Assembly (NCBI GenBank): GCA_035772405.1
Contig: JAYKKM010000377.1
Coordinates: forward strand, 365,001-429,000
Length of the DNA stretch: 64,000 bases
Direction: 5' to 3'
From: Chrysogorgia sp. JL179-B06
Lineage: Eukaryota; Cnidaria; Anthozoa; Scleralcyonacea; Chrysogorgiidae
Shown here piece after piece: positions 53,003 through 62,402 of the stretch. Numbering within the stretch: position 1 is the stretch's first letter; every line of letters starts with the position of its first letter. Position numbers and translations under genes: made by a program. Below the pieces are notes generated by a model, which had not been told where the DNA came from, did no database searches, and worked only from the letters and a program-made list of their open reading frames with translations.

Positions 53003-54766
53003 TATATATATATATATCAATGTGTTTGAGACTGGCACTAGCTCTAAGCCAATCAGAATCAAGTATTGATTTGAATGGACCAATCAGAGCAGAGCCAGTC
53101 AAAAATTTCCAGGGGGGTTGAAGCTTTTTAAGGTGTGGTCACCCTGTATAGAACGACCAGCCATCAAATCAGGGGGGATATGCACCTGGTCGTATACAAG
53201 AGGTTTTTTGTATAAAATTAGTCAAAAAGTGGTCGCGGTCAAGAGTATATATATCACTTTGGTCGTGTTGTTGTACGACCAGTTTTATAGTCGCCCCTGA
53301 GTGGAACAACCAAAGAGTTTGAAGGTCATTCAAGGTGAATAGTGTTAAGCAAGTACTGACGTCATTTGCTATACGGGGTTGAAAGCAGTGATGAAGCAGG
53401 TTTAAGTCGTAGAATTTAGTGTTCTGAACAACGGATGATCTGTGGGGAAAAGTTCACCGAGAAACCAAACATGTCTAAAGTGAAACAGTGTGGAGAACGA
53501 GAGACGCGGAATATATCCAGAACTAATGAAAAATAGTTCTGGGTATATTCCGCGTCTCTCGTTCTCCACACTGTTTCACCTTAGACATGTTTGGTTTCTC
53601 GGTGAACTTTTCCCCACTGATCATCAATTATTCGGAACACGAAATGCTACGACTAAACTTCCTGTTCCTGGTCCATCATTGCTTTCAACTCCATATAGCA
53701 TCCGTGCCAGCACTTAGACAAAGCATCATTCACACTGTGATATATATACTGACACACACCACGTTTTGAAAAAAAATACAAAAAATTCTATTATACATAA
53801 CCATCATACCTCACCCGATGTGATGTTATACTTACGTGCACGTGCCATCCAAAAACACCATATTTTTATTTGAAGACTTGTAATGATATTTGAAAATAAA
53901 AATAAACAGTTTTGAACTGCCTTATTTTTATTTGGAAGAGTAGTCATGTTTATTGAAATAAAAATAAGCATTTTGAATTAAGCATAGAAATTTCCGCCAT
54001 GGAGCTCTTACCTCGACGCCATCTTATGGCCGAATGACTGATATTCCCTAGTTACTGTATATTTAAAAAGGATCTCAAAATATTTTAAGAGGAATATCTC
54101 ATAAAAATTATTTGGATGTTTCTTCCAAAAAAGTTTGAGGGTTATAGTTTTGAAAAAACCTCAAAATAATCTTAGATGAAATATTATCTATTAAAAATAT
54201 TAGTGTAAAAAGTTTTAAAACCGTAAAAGTGTTTTATTAAATTTGGAGAAAAACCCCAAATAAATTTTTAAGAGATTTGTTTAGTATATAAGCAGATGTT
54301 ATTTCATATTTTATCAGTTGTGTGTGTTTTGCTCGCTTGTAAGTTGTGCTTCGGTACAAGACTCTGACATCTTCCGATGTTCTGTTTATTATTAAACTGC
54401 ATCGGTGCGCGAACACCCGTAGTCGAATTTGCGATTCGAATGAGATTGACACAGGTCCATAGCGACAATCTGGTCATCCCTTGTTCAATGAATTGCTTAT
54501 TTTACGCCAGGGTTGTTCGTTAGCATATGATGAAAGAGTTAGCTATAGTAAAAACACACACACGATGGAGAAGTTTGGATATATATATTACAAGGAAACA
54601 ATAAAAATATTTACTCAAAAAAATTCGTAATATCTTTGAATGGGGTTCTCGTAGGGTATAAAACCCCTCTATACACCACTCCTACAAATTAAACAATATA
54701 AAAAAATCATTGGTTTATTTTTTCCAAATGTTGAATACCTATTAAAATATAAAAATATTTACGTTT
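53003..54766. other. AT-rich sequence without recognised gene
   Basis: Contains the foldback listed next. A promoter-like pair follows: TATATAAG at 54285-54292 and TCAGTT at 54317-54322, with a possible splice donor (ttgtaagtt) about 20 bp further. No downstream exon could be identified. Short inverted pieces of the type aaaataaaaataaac occur near 53890-53980. Confidence 0.5.
53368..53699. repeat. Foldback element, about 160-bp arms
   Basis: Arms 53368-53524 and 53535-53699 are inverted copies with about 85-90 percent match by eye (gctatacggggttgaaagc faces gctttcaactccatatagc). The loop is about 10 bp. Neither arm encodes a recognisable protein. Confidence 0.85.
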
Positions 54767-55357
54767 TCATTTTGACCATCTTTTGAGTACTCTCAAAAAA
54801 CATGAAAGCCTCACCCGTGTGTCGACATATCCCCATACGCGATCGTCTTCGTCTTCTGACGGGGGATTGTACGAGTCGAATGAGTATTCCGACTCCGACG
54901 ACTCCACAGGGACACGGAATGCCCATTCGCTCCCCTCCCCGTCCTGTAATAGCAGCACACCAGGTATGGAGGCCGGATCCTCGTCTTCTATTGGGGGTGG
55001 AGGGATGGTTTCTTTCTAAGAGAAATATAAAAACATAATAAATACATGTCGTTTGTATAGTAAAAACATTTTAGCGCTATCTTACTTCACATATAAAAAC
55101 ATAATAAATACATATCGCTTGTATAGTAAAAACATTTTAGCGCTAATCTTACCTCACATTCATCCGCGTAAAGCGGGATAGCCTCCACGTTAGGGGGGTT
55201 CTCGTCCTCGATTGGAGGTGGAGGGAGGGTTTCGTTCTAAGAGAAAATATAAAAAAACATAATAATTACATATCGCTTGTATACAGACAGTAAAAATATT
55301 TTAGCGCTAACTTACATTGACTTCGGTGATCTTCGCGGCTGGGGTTTGGCTGGACAT
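54767..55357 (-). CDS. Small acidic protein gene with three predicted exons
   Basis: Minus strand. Exon 1 is 55316-55357 (14 codons from ATG, MSSQTPAAKITEVN) and ends at GTAAGT. Exon 2 is 55153-55236 (28 codons, after ctcttAG, ends at GTAAG). Exon 3 is 54767-55015 (after ctcttAG, to a stop at 54767). Introns of 79 and 137 bp keep phase 0 throughout, giving about 124 aa. Exons 2 and 3 both start with related (N/K)ETxPPPPIEDE, and the introns share the same 60-bp sequence. Exon plus intron were therefore tandemly duplicated. Exon 3 may instead splice out at ctcac/GTGAG (54814). The protein is acidic and Pro/Ser-rich; its function is unknown. Confidence 0.65.
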
Positions 55358-55430
55358 CTTCGAGTTTTTTTTCTTTGCTCGCTTCGTCTTGCTTGAAATC
55401 GTTGTGGTGCGAGACACGGATGCGTGATTA

Positions 55431-55437
55431 TTTTATA
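55431..55437 (-). promoter_or_regulatory. TATA box upstream of the acidic protein gene
   Basis: TATAAAA on the minus strand, 74 bp before the ATG, in the palindrome gtgattattttataatcac. Two CCAAT motifs (accaatcagag near 55477 and 55519) lie further upstream. Confidence 0.6.
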
Positions 55438-55440
55438 ATC

Positions 55441-56106
55441 ACGCTCTCGATCTATTACAATGGTTTGCGGTTTTAACCAATCAGAGTTTCTATAATCAAA
55501 CCTCCCCCGTATCTAACCAATCAGAGATCGTTCATTAAACCCTTCATGTCAAATCAAGTGATTTATTATAGGGGGTAACAATACGGGTTTGTTAAACGCT
55601 TAAGGACGCCGTATATTAATAAGCGTCTTGTTCTATGCCTACCCCTTTGTGTCAAAACAGTTTGATTAATGATAGGGTCGGAACAATGAAGCTTAGGTAT
55701 AATAAGTGTGTTGTTCTATCCCCTCCCATTTATGTCAAAACAGTATGATTAATAATGGGTAGGGAATGAATGAATTTACTTGTTGGGATTAGTAACCATT
55801 TTGTTTGTGTACTTTGGGTAGCTACGATTTTTTAATTAATTCTAACCTTAATTACTTGTAGGGATTAGCGGGCATTTTGAAGGGATTAGTCCCTGTGAAA
55901 TATATATTTCCCGTGTTTAAATACGTCTATTTCTAGATATTTAAACATTTTTATACTTATTTAAGCATATTTTTATGCTTTTTGATACTTTATTTTACAC
56001 TTTTCACACATTTTAGTATATATTTTAAGATACCCGTGAGCGCGATAAGGAGAGCGTGTTAATTAATTCACACATGTCAAAATAGATGATAATGGCTTTT
56101 TAATTT
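55441..56106. other. Intergenic AT-rich sequence
   Basis: No gene is seen. The phrases tgtcaaaacagt(t/a)tgattaatgat and gggattagt recur, which suggests old internal repeats. Confidence 0.4.
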
Positions 56107-56429
56107 TTAACGTAATACTTCGGGATTACAATACATCGTGTAAGAGTTTACAAAGAAGATATGTCTGCCCAAGAGAGCTTCTTGATTTTCCTGGCGATGA
56201 ATCACAGCAACAATAATTCCAGCTTCGACTCCCATTCGGGTATTAAGAACAGAGGTGAGGTTAAAATCCTTTAGTATTACCCGCGCCGGTTGTCTAACCA
56301 AATTTTATCTTCTTTAATGAAGTCAACCACATAAAAATCAGAGTCTTTGCATGTTGTATATAGAAATTCAGAAGTGTATAACTTCACGTTATCAAGTTTA
56401 ATTTCGTTTATATTTATACTTGTTGCCAT
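56107..56429 (-). pseudogene. Unknown small protein, frameshifted (module copy 1)
   Basis: An ATG at 56429 opens MATSININEIKLDNVKLYTS, which stops after about 50 codons. A second frame without ATG continues from about 56301 to a stop at 56107 (ARVILKDFNLTSVLN...). One base change in length at aaaatttggttag would join them, so this looks like one gene with a frameshift. The first 25 residues recur in the second module (57218 downward). No family recognised. Confidence 0.55.
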
Positions 56430-56450
56430 CGTGTCTAATAATTAATGTTT

Positions 56451-56933
56451 TTAGTTAGAGATGGCTATATATACAAAGGGATTAGTCTTTTCGATAAATA
56501 TATACTGGTTGGTAAGATATATATTTTTACCAATCTTAGCGTGTTCGGATGAATCGAATTCGATTTTAAAATAATTGTTATCTTCATCTTTAAAGAAAAG
56601 TTCATACATCTGTTTCGGTGCTGCAGGTTTAGGTCTTGAACCCATTAACTGTAGATTTCGTTCACGAGATAGATCTCTCAAGCTCCTCATAGATATAAAT
56701 TTTGCTTGATTCATGGTTGGGCGGGTGGAGGTTCGTGCATAGGGTATATATATATATATATATTTCTCATTCCATAACAATAGCATCTTATAGATTATTC
56801 TATCAGCACGTGCGGCGTTGGGTAACATAGCCACTTTATGACATTCAACCACTTCATATTCAATATGTGAAAAATACTTTGCTAAATCGATCAGTATTAC
56901 TAACAAGGGATTTGCTTTAGTACCTACATTCAT
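56451..56933 (-). CDS. Unknown protein, module copy 1 (two ORFs fused)
   Basis: 160 aa. The first half (NPLLVILIDLAKYFSHIEY, ADRIIYKMLLLWNEKYIYI) matches the protein at 57513-57776. The second half (MNQAKFISM...NLQLMGSRPKP...YELFFKDEDNNYFKIEF) matches the protein at 57274-57516. In the other module the two are separate overlapping genes. Here an indel near the TA-rich linker (56746-56760) put them in one frame. Function unknown. Confidence 0.65.
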   Translation of the reverse strand: MNVGTKANPLLVILIDLAKYFSHIEYEVVECHKVAMLPNAARADRIIYKMLLLWNEKYIYIYIPYARTSTRPTMNQAKFISMRSLRDLSRERNLQLMGSRPKPAAPKQMYELFFKDEDNNYFKIEFDSSEHAKIGKNIYLTNQYIFIEKTNPFVYIAISN

Positions 56934-57273
56934 TTTGAAAGTGTTCTAATAAAAATATGACTTCTAGCATGTGTTTATATATCTTTCTCTGCAACGTTTT
57001 TAACCGATAAATATTTTTGGGACAATGTGTACCGCATTAAGTCAACAAAAGATTAAAGAGATTTACATGTATAATCGTCGGAGCGCGCGACGGTCATCTA
57101 ACCAAGTTTTATCCCGGGCATTTAACCAATTGTTATTTTGGGACATAAAATATAAAAATTCAGAGCTGTATAACTTCACGTTATTAAGTTTAATTTCGTT
57201 TATATCTATACTCGTTGCCATCGTGTCTAATAATTAATGTTTTTGGCTAGAGATGTCTATGTATACAAAGGGA

Positions 57274-57516
57274 TTAGTCTTTTACGATAAATATATTTTG
57301 GTTGGTAAGATATATATTTTTACCAATCTTAGTGTGTTCGGATGAACTGAATTCGATTTTAAAATAATTGTTATGTGCATCGTTAAAGAAAAGTTCATAC
57401 ATCTGTAGCGGTTCGCCAGCAGGTTTGGGTATTGGTCTTGATCCAATTAACTGTAGATTTCGTTCACGAGATAGAGCCTTCATAGATATTATATCTATAA
57501 ATGTTGCTTGATTCAT
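57274..57516 (-). CDS. Unknown protein, module copy 2, downstream ORF
   Basis: 80 aa from an ATG at 57516 that overlaps the stop of the preceding gene as ATGA. Contains NLQLIGSRPIPKP and YELFFNDAHNNYFKIEF, shared with the fused copy. The C-terminal YELFF...IYLTNQNIFIV looks like alternating beta strands. Function unknown. Confidence 0.65.
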   Translation of the reverse strand: MNQATFIDIISMKALSRERNLQLIGSRPIPKPAGEPLQMYELFFNDAHNNYFKIEFSSSEHTKIGKNIYLTNQNIFIVKD

Positions 57517-57776
57517 GGTTGATACGGCGGAGGTTCCTCGATTGCTACATGTACAAACTGTCCGATCAAATGTGTAAAATCCTCCGATGAGTAGGTATAT
57601 ATATATTTCTCATCCCATAACAATAGCAACTTATATATTATTCTATCGGCACGTGCATTGTTGGGTAACATTTCCACTTTACGACATTCAATCACGTGAT
57701 ATTCAATGTGTGAAAAATACTTTGCTAAATCGGTTAGTATTACCAACAGTGGATTTTCTTTAGTACCAGCTATCAT
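57513..57776 (-). CDS. Unknown protein, module copy 2, upstream ORF
   Basis: 87 aa (MIAGTKENPLLVILTDLAKY...). Probably helical, Leu/Ile-rich. It ends PPPYQP with the ATGA overlap into the next gene, a coupling typical of compact viral genomes. Confidence 0.65.
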   Translation of the reverse strand: MIAGTKENPLLVILTDLAKYFSHIEYHVIECRKVEMLPNNARADRIIYKLLLLWDEKYIYTYSSEDFTHLIGQFVHVAIEEPPPYQP

Positions 57777-58032
57777 TTTGAAAGTGTTTTAATAAAATAT
57801 GACTTCTAACGTGTGTTTATATATATCTTCCCCAGCAACGTTTTACCCGATATATTTTTGGGGAATATGTACTGCATTAAGTCAACAAAAAGATTAAAAA
57901 AGATTTACATGTATAATCGTCGGAGCGCGTCTTATAATATTGATTTTATCATTCGACCAATGAGAATACTACGATATTTTATTAGGGAATTAGGGTCAAC
58001 CAATCAGGATACCCCATTTTTTTTAACGTGTT

Positions 58033-58041
58033 TTTTATAAG
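58033..58041 (+). promoter_or_regulatory. TATA-like element before the H3-tail-like gene
   Basis: ttttttataagcg, about 40 bp before the ATG at 58074. CCAAT motifs (gaccaatgag near 57955, aaccaatcagg near 57998) are further upstream. Confidence 0.5.
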
Positions 58042-58073
58042 CGTTTGTTCCTATTTTTTTTAGTCACAATATC

Positions 58074-58289
58074 ATGATGGCTCGTGTGAAGCAGACTCAT
58101 AGAAATTTGGAAAGTGGAAAATCAATTGCTCGGTGTGAAAGTAGAGGAAAAGATATTCCTAAAATGTTAAAGCAACGACGTCTAGAGCGACAAGAATATC
58201 GTAATAAGGCTCGGGATATTTCAGATGGTGAAACATCATACCGTCAAGAAATCAGAGGAACAAAGAAAGTCAAACATCGTACAAACTAA
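58074..58289 (+). CDS. Small basic protein with histone H3-tail-like N-terminus
   Basis: 71 aa, or 70 if the second ATG (58077) is used. From that ATG it reads MARVKQTHRNLESGKSIAR. In register with the H3 tail (ARTKQTARKSTGGK) it keeps A1, R2, K4, Q5, T6, R8, G13 and K14. The rest is basic (KMLKQRRLERQEYRNKARD). It could mimic the H3 tail and bind H3K4 readers or modifiers, or the similarity could be chance. Its end overlaps the next gene by 65 bp in another frame. A frameshift joining them is possible. Confidence 0.65.
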   Translation: MMARVKQTHRNLESGKSIARCESRGKDIPKMLKQRRLERQEYRNKARDISDGETSYRQEIRGTKKVKHRTN

Positions 58290-59208
58290 AGACAACATTG
58301 CACAGTCGCCATTAAATTTTGCTGTACCGATAACACCGTACAGTCACGTGTCCCCTCTGCAAGCGAAGTCGTCACCACAGCAAGCAAAGCGACCACCCCT
58401 GCAAGTAAATTCATCGCCTCAAGAACAGGAGGGTTACATACACCCTCTACTCCTGCAAGCGAAGTATAACACGTCGCCACGCCAAGTACCGCCTCTATTA
58501 TCGCAAGAACAGTATAATATACCGCTTCAAACACCGCAAGCAAAGTATAATGCATCTCCTATTCCACCGCAAACGATCTCACCGCCACGACCCGAAGATG
58601 AATTAGATAATTACATATACGATATGCCTATTGATTTCTTCGGTCAAATCCCTATTCCTTCTCCTGCGAATTTAATACAAATGTGTGATGCAATGATACC
58701 CGTTCAACAAGGAACACAATTATTACAAATTGTGGATGAATTAGCAAATGCTCTTTCCCCAACATTATCTCCTATTCCTCTTTCACCACCACAACTACCA
58801 CCCCCATCTAATTCACCCCACCCATTATTTCCAGTATGTGAAGAAGAGGAAGAAGAAGAAGAGGAAGACGACCGAGAAGTATTGAACGATCCGCCATTGA
58901 AGAAAAGATGTTATAAACGTTCGTTAATATATATGAAACGTGAAAAAAAAGGTGATGAACATCATGAAGAAAAACGAATGACAATCTATTCGAATTATGA
59001 TCAAGATATTATTTGCACACAACGCGATAAATATCGTGAGTTAGAGGGTCTCTATATTGAGAAACTATATATAAATAAACAATATTTGCAATGGCGTTCT
59101 AGAAAATTTACGAGTGACCTTATGGAAAAACGATATATAATGGATAATAATAAGGATTTGAAACGAAAGACTGATTTAAAAAAAAAGAAAACGAAATGTA
59201 TAAAATGA
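58225..59208 (+). CDS. Pro/Gln-rich protein with acidic stretch and basic C-terminus
   Basis: 327 aa, no family recognised. Residues about 25-120 are low-complexity with repeated (L)QAKYN-, PQQAK- and PLQ-type units. Then come a possible folded part (about 130-185, NYIYDMPIDFFGQIPIP), a run of Glu/Asp (about 210-222) and a Lys-rich tail. Such composition is common in disordered nuclear or tegument-like viral proteins. The start at 58225 lies inside the previous gene. The 3' part could continue it after a frameshift. Confidence 0.6.
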   Translation: MVKHHTVKKSEEQRKSNIVQTKDNIAQSPLNFAVPITPYSHVSPLQAKSSPQQAKRPPLQVNSSPQEQEGYIHPLLLQAKYNTSPRQVPPLLSQEQYNIPLQTPQAKYNASPIPPQTISPPRPEDELDNYIYDMPIDFFGQIPIPSPANLIQMCDAMIPVQQGTQLLQIVDELANALSPTLSPIPLSPPQLPPPSNSPHPLFPVCEEEEEEEEEDDREVLNDPPLKKRCYKRSLIYMKREKKGDEHHEEKRMTIYSNYDQDIICTQRDKYRELEGLYIEKLYINKQYLQWRSRKFTSDLMEKRYIMDNNKDLKRKTDLKKKKTKCIK

Positions 59209-59244
59209 TATTGTTCTAAATAAAAATATCAGTAATGTGAAAAC

Positions 59245-59643
59245 ATGGAGGTGTGGAATGTCATGGTAAAAGAGCTGGCACGTTTTGAAATAAAAATCAA
59301 TAAAAATATGGAACAAAGTGTGTGGAAATGTCTTGACAAACATGAGAATTTATATAAAAATATTATAGCCCATTTAAAATGTCCACGTGAACTTTTAGAT
59401 GTCTATAATCGTATGGATCGCCATGAAATTGGACAAATAATAGCATTTTTTGCTTTAATCCTGTGTTTTTTTAGATATAAACACATTGATAATGAGGAAT
59501 ATTATATCAAACTATTTGTACGTCAAACAATTTTAGATTTTAGAAATTCACATCTTAAATTCATTTTATTCCCTCATGATAAAAAACACACGTCGTGGTT
59601 TGGGTTGTGGAATATATTCTTCGAATTTTTTAAATTAGTCTAA
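59245..59643 (+). CDS. Unknown protein with one hydrophobic segment
   Basis: 132 aa. A helical N-terminus (NMEQSVWKCLDKHENLYKNI) is followed by a hydrophobic stretch at about 73-90 (IGQIIAFFALILCFFRY) that could span a membrane. It ends LWNIFFEFFKLV. The stop overlaps the end of the convergent gene by 9 bp. Function unknown. Confidence 0.6.
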   Translation: MEVWNVMVKELARFEIKINKNMEQSVWKCLDKHENLYKNIIAHLKCPRELLDVYNRMDRHEIGQIIAFFALILCFFRYKHIDNEEYYIKLFVRQTILDFRNSHLKFILFPHDKKHTSWFGLWNIFFEFFKLV

Positions 59644-60798
59644 ATACAATTTTTCAATACTCTGTATTATAATGTCAGGATCTTCAAAGTTAATATTATA
59701 TGATTCTATAATACTCTTAATAATAAAAGTAGTTGATGTACTGGTATTAGATGTAATCCTTACCCTTATAGAAAAATTATATATTATATCCATATGCGGG
59801 GGGTAATATTGTAAACTAAGCGGGGTATTATTTTGTATAATACTATTATTTTTAACTTGATCTGAAAATAAACTGACTTTAAACTTATAGGGTTTACTTG
59901 TCTTATAGAATAATTTAAACCAATAAGAGTATTTCTGACAATTTTTATAACAACAGGTACAGGGGGGGGTTTTCATATGCATCAGCTTAACAATCTTATC
60001 GAGATTAAAAGTATAAACCCTATCGTTACTAGTTTTAAGTTTTGATATAGGGTTATGATTTTCGCAAAAGAAAATAAAACAGCATACAAGTTGATACACT
60101 ATTTTCTCAAAATTATCTAAATTATGTAGATAAAAAAAAGTAGCCTTTAAATAAAATGGATCTATAAAATATAAATAAATACAGCAATATGTAAATTCAT
60201 GACTAAAACAACGATTAAGTCTATGTAATGTATTACAAAGATAAGACCCTCCATACCCTATGGGTTTAGGAATTGTAGTTTGCTCATCATTAATAGTAAT
60301 AGAAATAAAGTGGTAAATATCATTTCTTGGGTAATAACTGGTTTGAATCTCAATAAAAAAATTATCAGAATGATTATCATTCAAATGAAAAATAGATTTC
60401 ATTAATGTTTGAGCGGGTATTAATAGTAATTTGTGATAACGCTCACAGAGTTTTTCACCATAAATATAATATTTTCGTTGTGTATGAACAACCGGGATTA
60501 TATAGTGTTGTTTATCTGTTAAGATTCGCCAATCCATGCATTCATCTTGATACATTTCAGGTTTCATTTTTTCAATATAGGCGTAGTCTTTATATCCACG
60601 ACCAAGTTGTCTCGATTCAAATTCCATACATTCGATAATTCCCCCATAGTAATAGTCACATAAGTCACAGACGGCAAATAATAATCCAATGTATCGGTTA
60701 CGAAAATGTTGTATATAATACACAATTTTCAATATCGTCTTAATATTGATTTCTTGAGCTTGCGCATAGGTTCTTTTACTCCCAATGTTTAATGACAT
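59635..60798 (-). CDS. Unknown Tyr/Ile-rich protein with cysteine cluster
   Basis: 387 aa from the first ATG (60798); earlier in-frame codons have no ATG. It is rich in Tyr, Ile, Phe and Cys. A short cysteine cluster (MKTPPCTCCYKNCQKY, about 275-290) may bind metal. Hydrophobic patches (VYQLVCCFIFFCENH) are present but no clear signal peptide. I recognise no family. It is the longest intact ORF of the right-hand region and runs opposite to its neighbours. Confidence 0.65.
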   Translation of the reverse strand: MSLNIGSKRTYAQAQEINIKTILKIVYYIQHFRNRYIGLLFAVCDLCDYYYGGIIECMEFESRQLGRGYKDYAYIEKMKPEMYQDECMDWRILTDKQHYIIPVVHTQRKYYIYGEKLCERYHKLLLIPAQTLMKSIFHLNDNHSDNFFIEIQTSYYPRNDIYHFISITINDEQTTIPKPIGYGGSYLCNTLHRLNRCFSHEFTYCCIYLYFIDPFYLKATFFYLHNLDNFEKIVYQLVCCFIFFCENHNPISKLKTSNDRVYTFNLDKIVKLMHMKTPPCTCCYKNCQKYSYWFKLFYKTSKPYKFKVSLFSDQVKNNSIIQNNTPLSLQYYPPHMDIIYNFSIRVRITSNTSTSTTFIIKSIIESYNINFEDPDIIIQSIEKLYLD

Positions 60799-61263
60799 TC
60801 TCAAAAGTGATAACGTTTTTTAAAAAATCGCCTTGTATATATACTATTTTCTCAATCTTTAAATATATATTTCTACACACAGATTTTAACACGATAAAAA
60901 TTTGAAAAAAGTATTATTGTAACTACAATGTATAATATATCAACTGATTTGACGTGTGTGTGTTTTAGAACAACATTAGGGATTCGTTTTAATCCACAAC
61001 ACAGCATTTGGTGCAACTAATCCCCGTGTATTTGTTTAGAAGAAAATCGCTAATTATGGATTCGCGTCTCTAATTCCCCAAACACACATTCATTGTATAC
61101 GAGTATCACAAATCATCGGGATGACATGAAAGCTTTAATCAATGAACTCTGATTGGTCAAACTAATCTATCCACAGTAACGCATAGTAACGCGGGATACA
61201 ATTATAAAAGCCGATGTAGGGTTGAAAATAATTAATATCAGTCTGAGTGTAGGAGAGTGAGAG
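60799..61263. promoter_or_regulatory. Divergent intergenic region with TATA, CCAAT and initiator motifs
   Basis: TATAAAAG at 61203-61210, TCAGTC (initiator-like) at about 61238-61243 and an inverted CCAAT (tctgattggtc, near 61150) precede the ATG at 61264 in standard spacing. Nothing coding was seen. Confidence 0.65.
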
Positions 61264-62034
61264 ATGGCAAAAATATTTGAGAACGTGAACAGCGAAATTA
61301 AAGAAGACTTCATACCGTTAGAGACAACTGAGAAGAATGAAGAGACTATCGAAGAGTTGTATGCGGGTAAATATAATTATGCATTAAACAAATGTAAAGA
61401 AGAAATATCCCAAGAACGACAGAAATTATTTTTATCGCGTATCACACATATAATGGATTGTGAATGTTACCAGTTTAAGGGAGAGAGACCCAGTTATCGT
61501 GAAGTAACTCTTCTTGAACTTCAAACGAAGAAGTATTTTATTTATCATTGTTATGATAGCAAGTTAAAACCCTACAAAGAACTAACTCGAAGGGAACGGT
61601 CTACTGTCTACTATCAATATCGATGTCATGGACTAGACTATTTAACTGAAAAAAAATCAAGAGATTATTTTAGTCAAAGTGAACTTATAAATAGATTAAG
61701 TTATTTATTTCGTAATGTTTTTCCCCCGAATGCTATTATTGGGTATAAAGGTGGTGATAAAGAATCGTTGTTAGTTAAAACACTTCAAGAAAAAACTATT
61801 TTACATTGTGTGAATCTTGAATATTTTGGAATTGAGAAGTACGATTATTTACTTTCGTTTTATAATCTTAAACCAAGAAATTGTTGGTATCATACTAGTC
61901 AACCCACATGTTTATTGTATCATTGTAGTTTGTTTGAATGTCTTTTATTTGCTGCATGTTTGTTTCGTAAATTAGAAGATGTGGATAATGAACGATCTGT
62001 ACTCTCTATGTATGATAAGGAATTTAATTTTTAA
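61264..62034 (+). CDS. DEDD/RNase H-fold exonuclease-like protein (tentative)
   Basis: 256 aa. ITHIMDCECYQ (about 58-68) resembles the first DxE motif of 3'-5' exonucleases. AIIGYKGGDKESLLVKTL (about 158-175) resembles the middle motif, and YHCSLFECLLFAACL (about 219-233) the last. NLEYFGI and C..H spacing recall an uncharacterised exonuclease-like family that I associate with invertebrate mobile elements and DNA viruses. The third acidic residue is uncertain (E226), so activity is not assured. It has the best promoter in this region. Confidence 0.6.
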   Translation: MAKIFENVNSEIKEDFIPLETTEKNEETIEELYAGKYNYALNKCKEEISQERQKLFLSRITHIMDCECYQFKGERPSYREVTLLELQTKKYFIYHCYDSKLKPYKELTRRERSTVYYQYRCHGLDYLTEKKSRDYFSQSELINRLSYLFRNVFPPNAIIGYKGGDKESLLVKTLQEKTILHCVNLEYFGIEKYDYLLSFYNLKPRNCWYHTSQPTCLLYHCSLFECLLFAACLFRKLEDVDNERSVLSMYDKEFNF

Positions 62035-62127
62035 AAATTATTCTCTCCTGAACATTTTACCTAAATAAAAAAATACACTTTTTGATTTAAAAAAAAAATA
62101 TTGAATGTATTTTCCTTTTATTTTTAG

Positions 62128-62300
62128 AAACACAAAGATTGTTTAAAAAATTATCAAAAGCACATTTAAGAAATGTTTATATTTTAAAAATAAAACGTAC
62201 ATTAGAACGTTATTATTTTGTTAAAGATGTACATGTTATCAAAAACACTATTTTTGTTAAAATAGAAGAAGAGAGAGAAGTTTTAAAAAAAATAAGATGA
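62128..62300 (+). other. Possible exon or ORF remnant without ATG
   Basis: 57 codons are open to a stop at 62300 (lysine-rich, KIKRTLERYYFVKDVHVIKN). They begin right after a good acceptor-like sequence (tattttccttttatttttag, ending 62127). No donor exon was found. It could be the last exon of a spliced gene or a frameshifted remnant. Confidence 0.35.
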
Positions 62301-62402
62301 TCATAGAAACTCTTTGTACATTTAAATATATAAAAAATGATATCATTGTACGTATAGTATAAATAAAACGTTCATAATTTTTTTTCTCTTATTGGAATTA
62401 AA

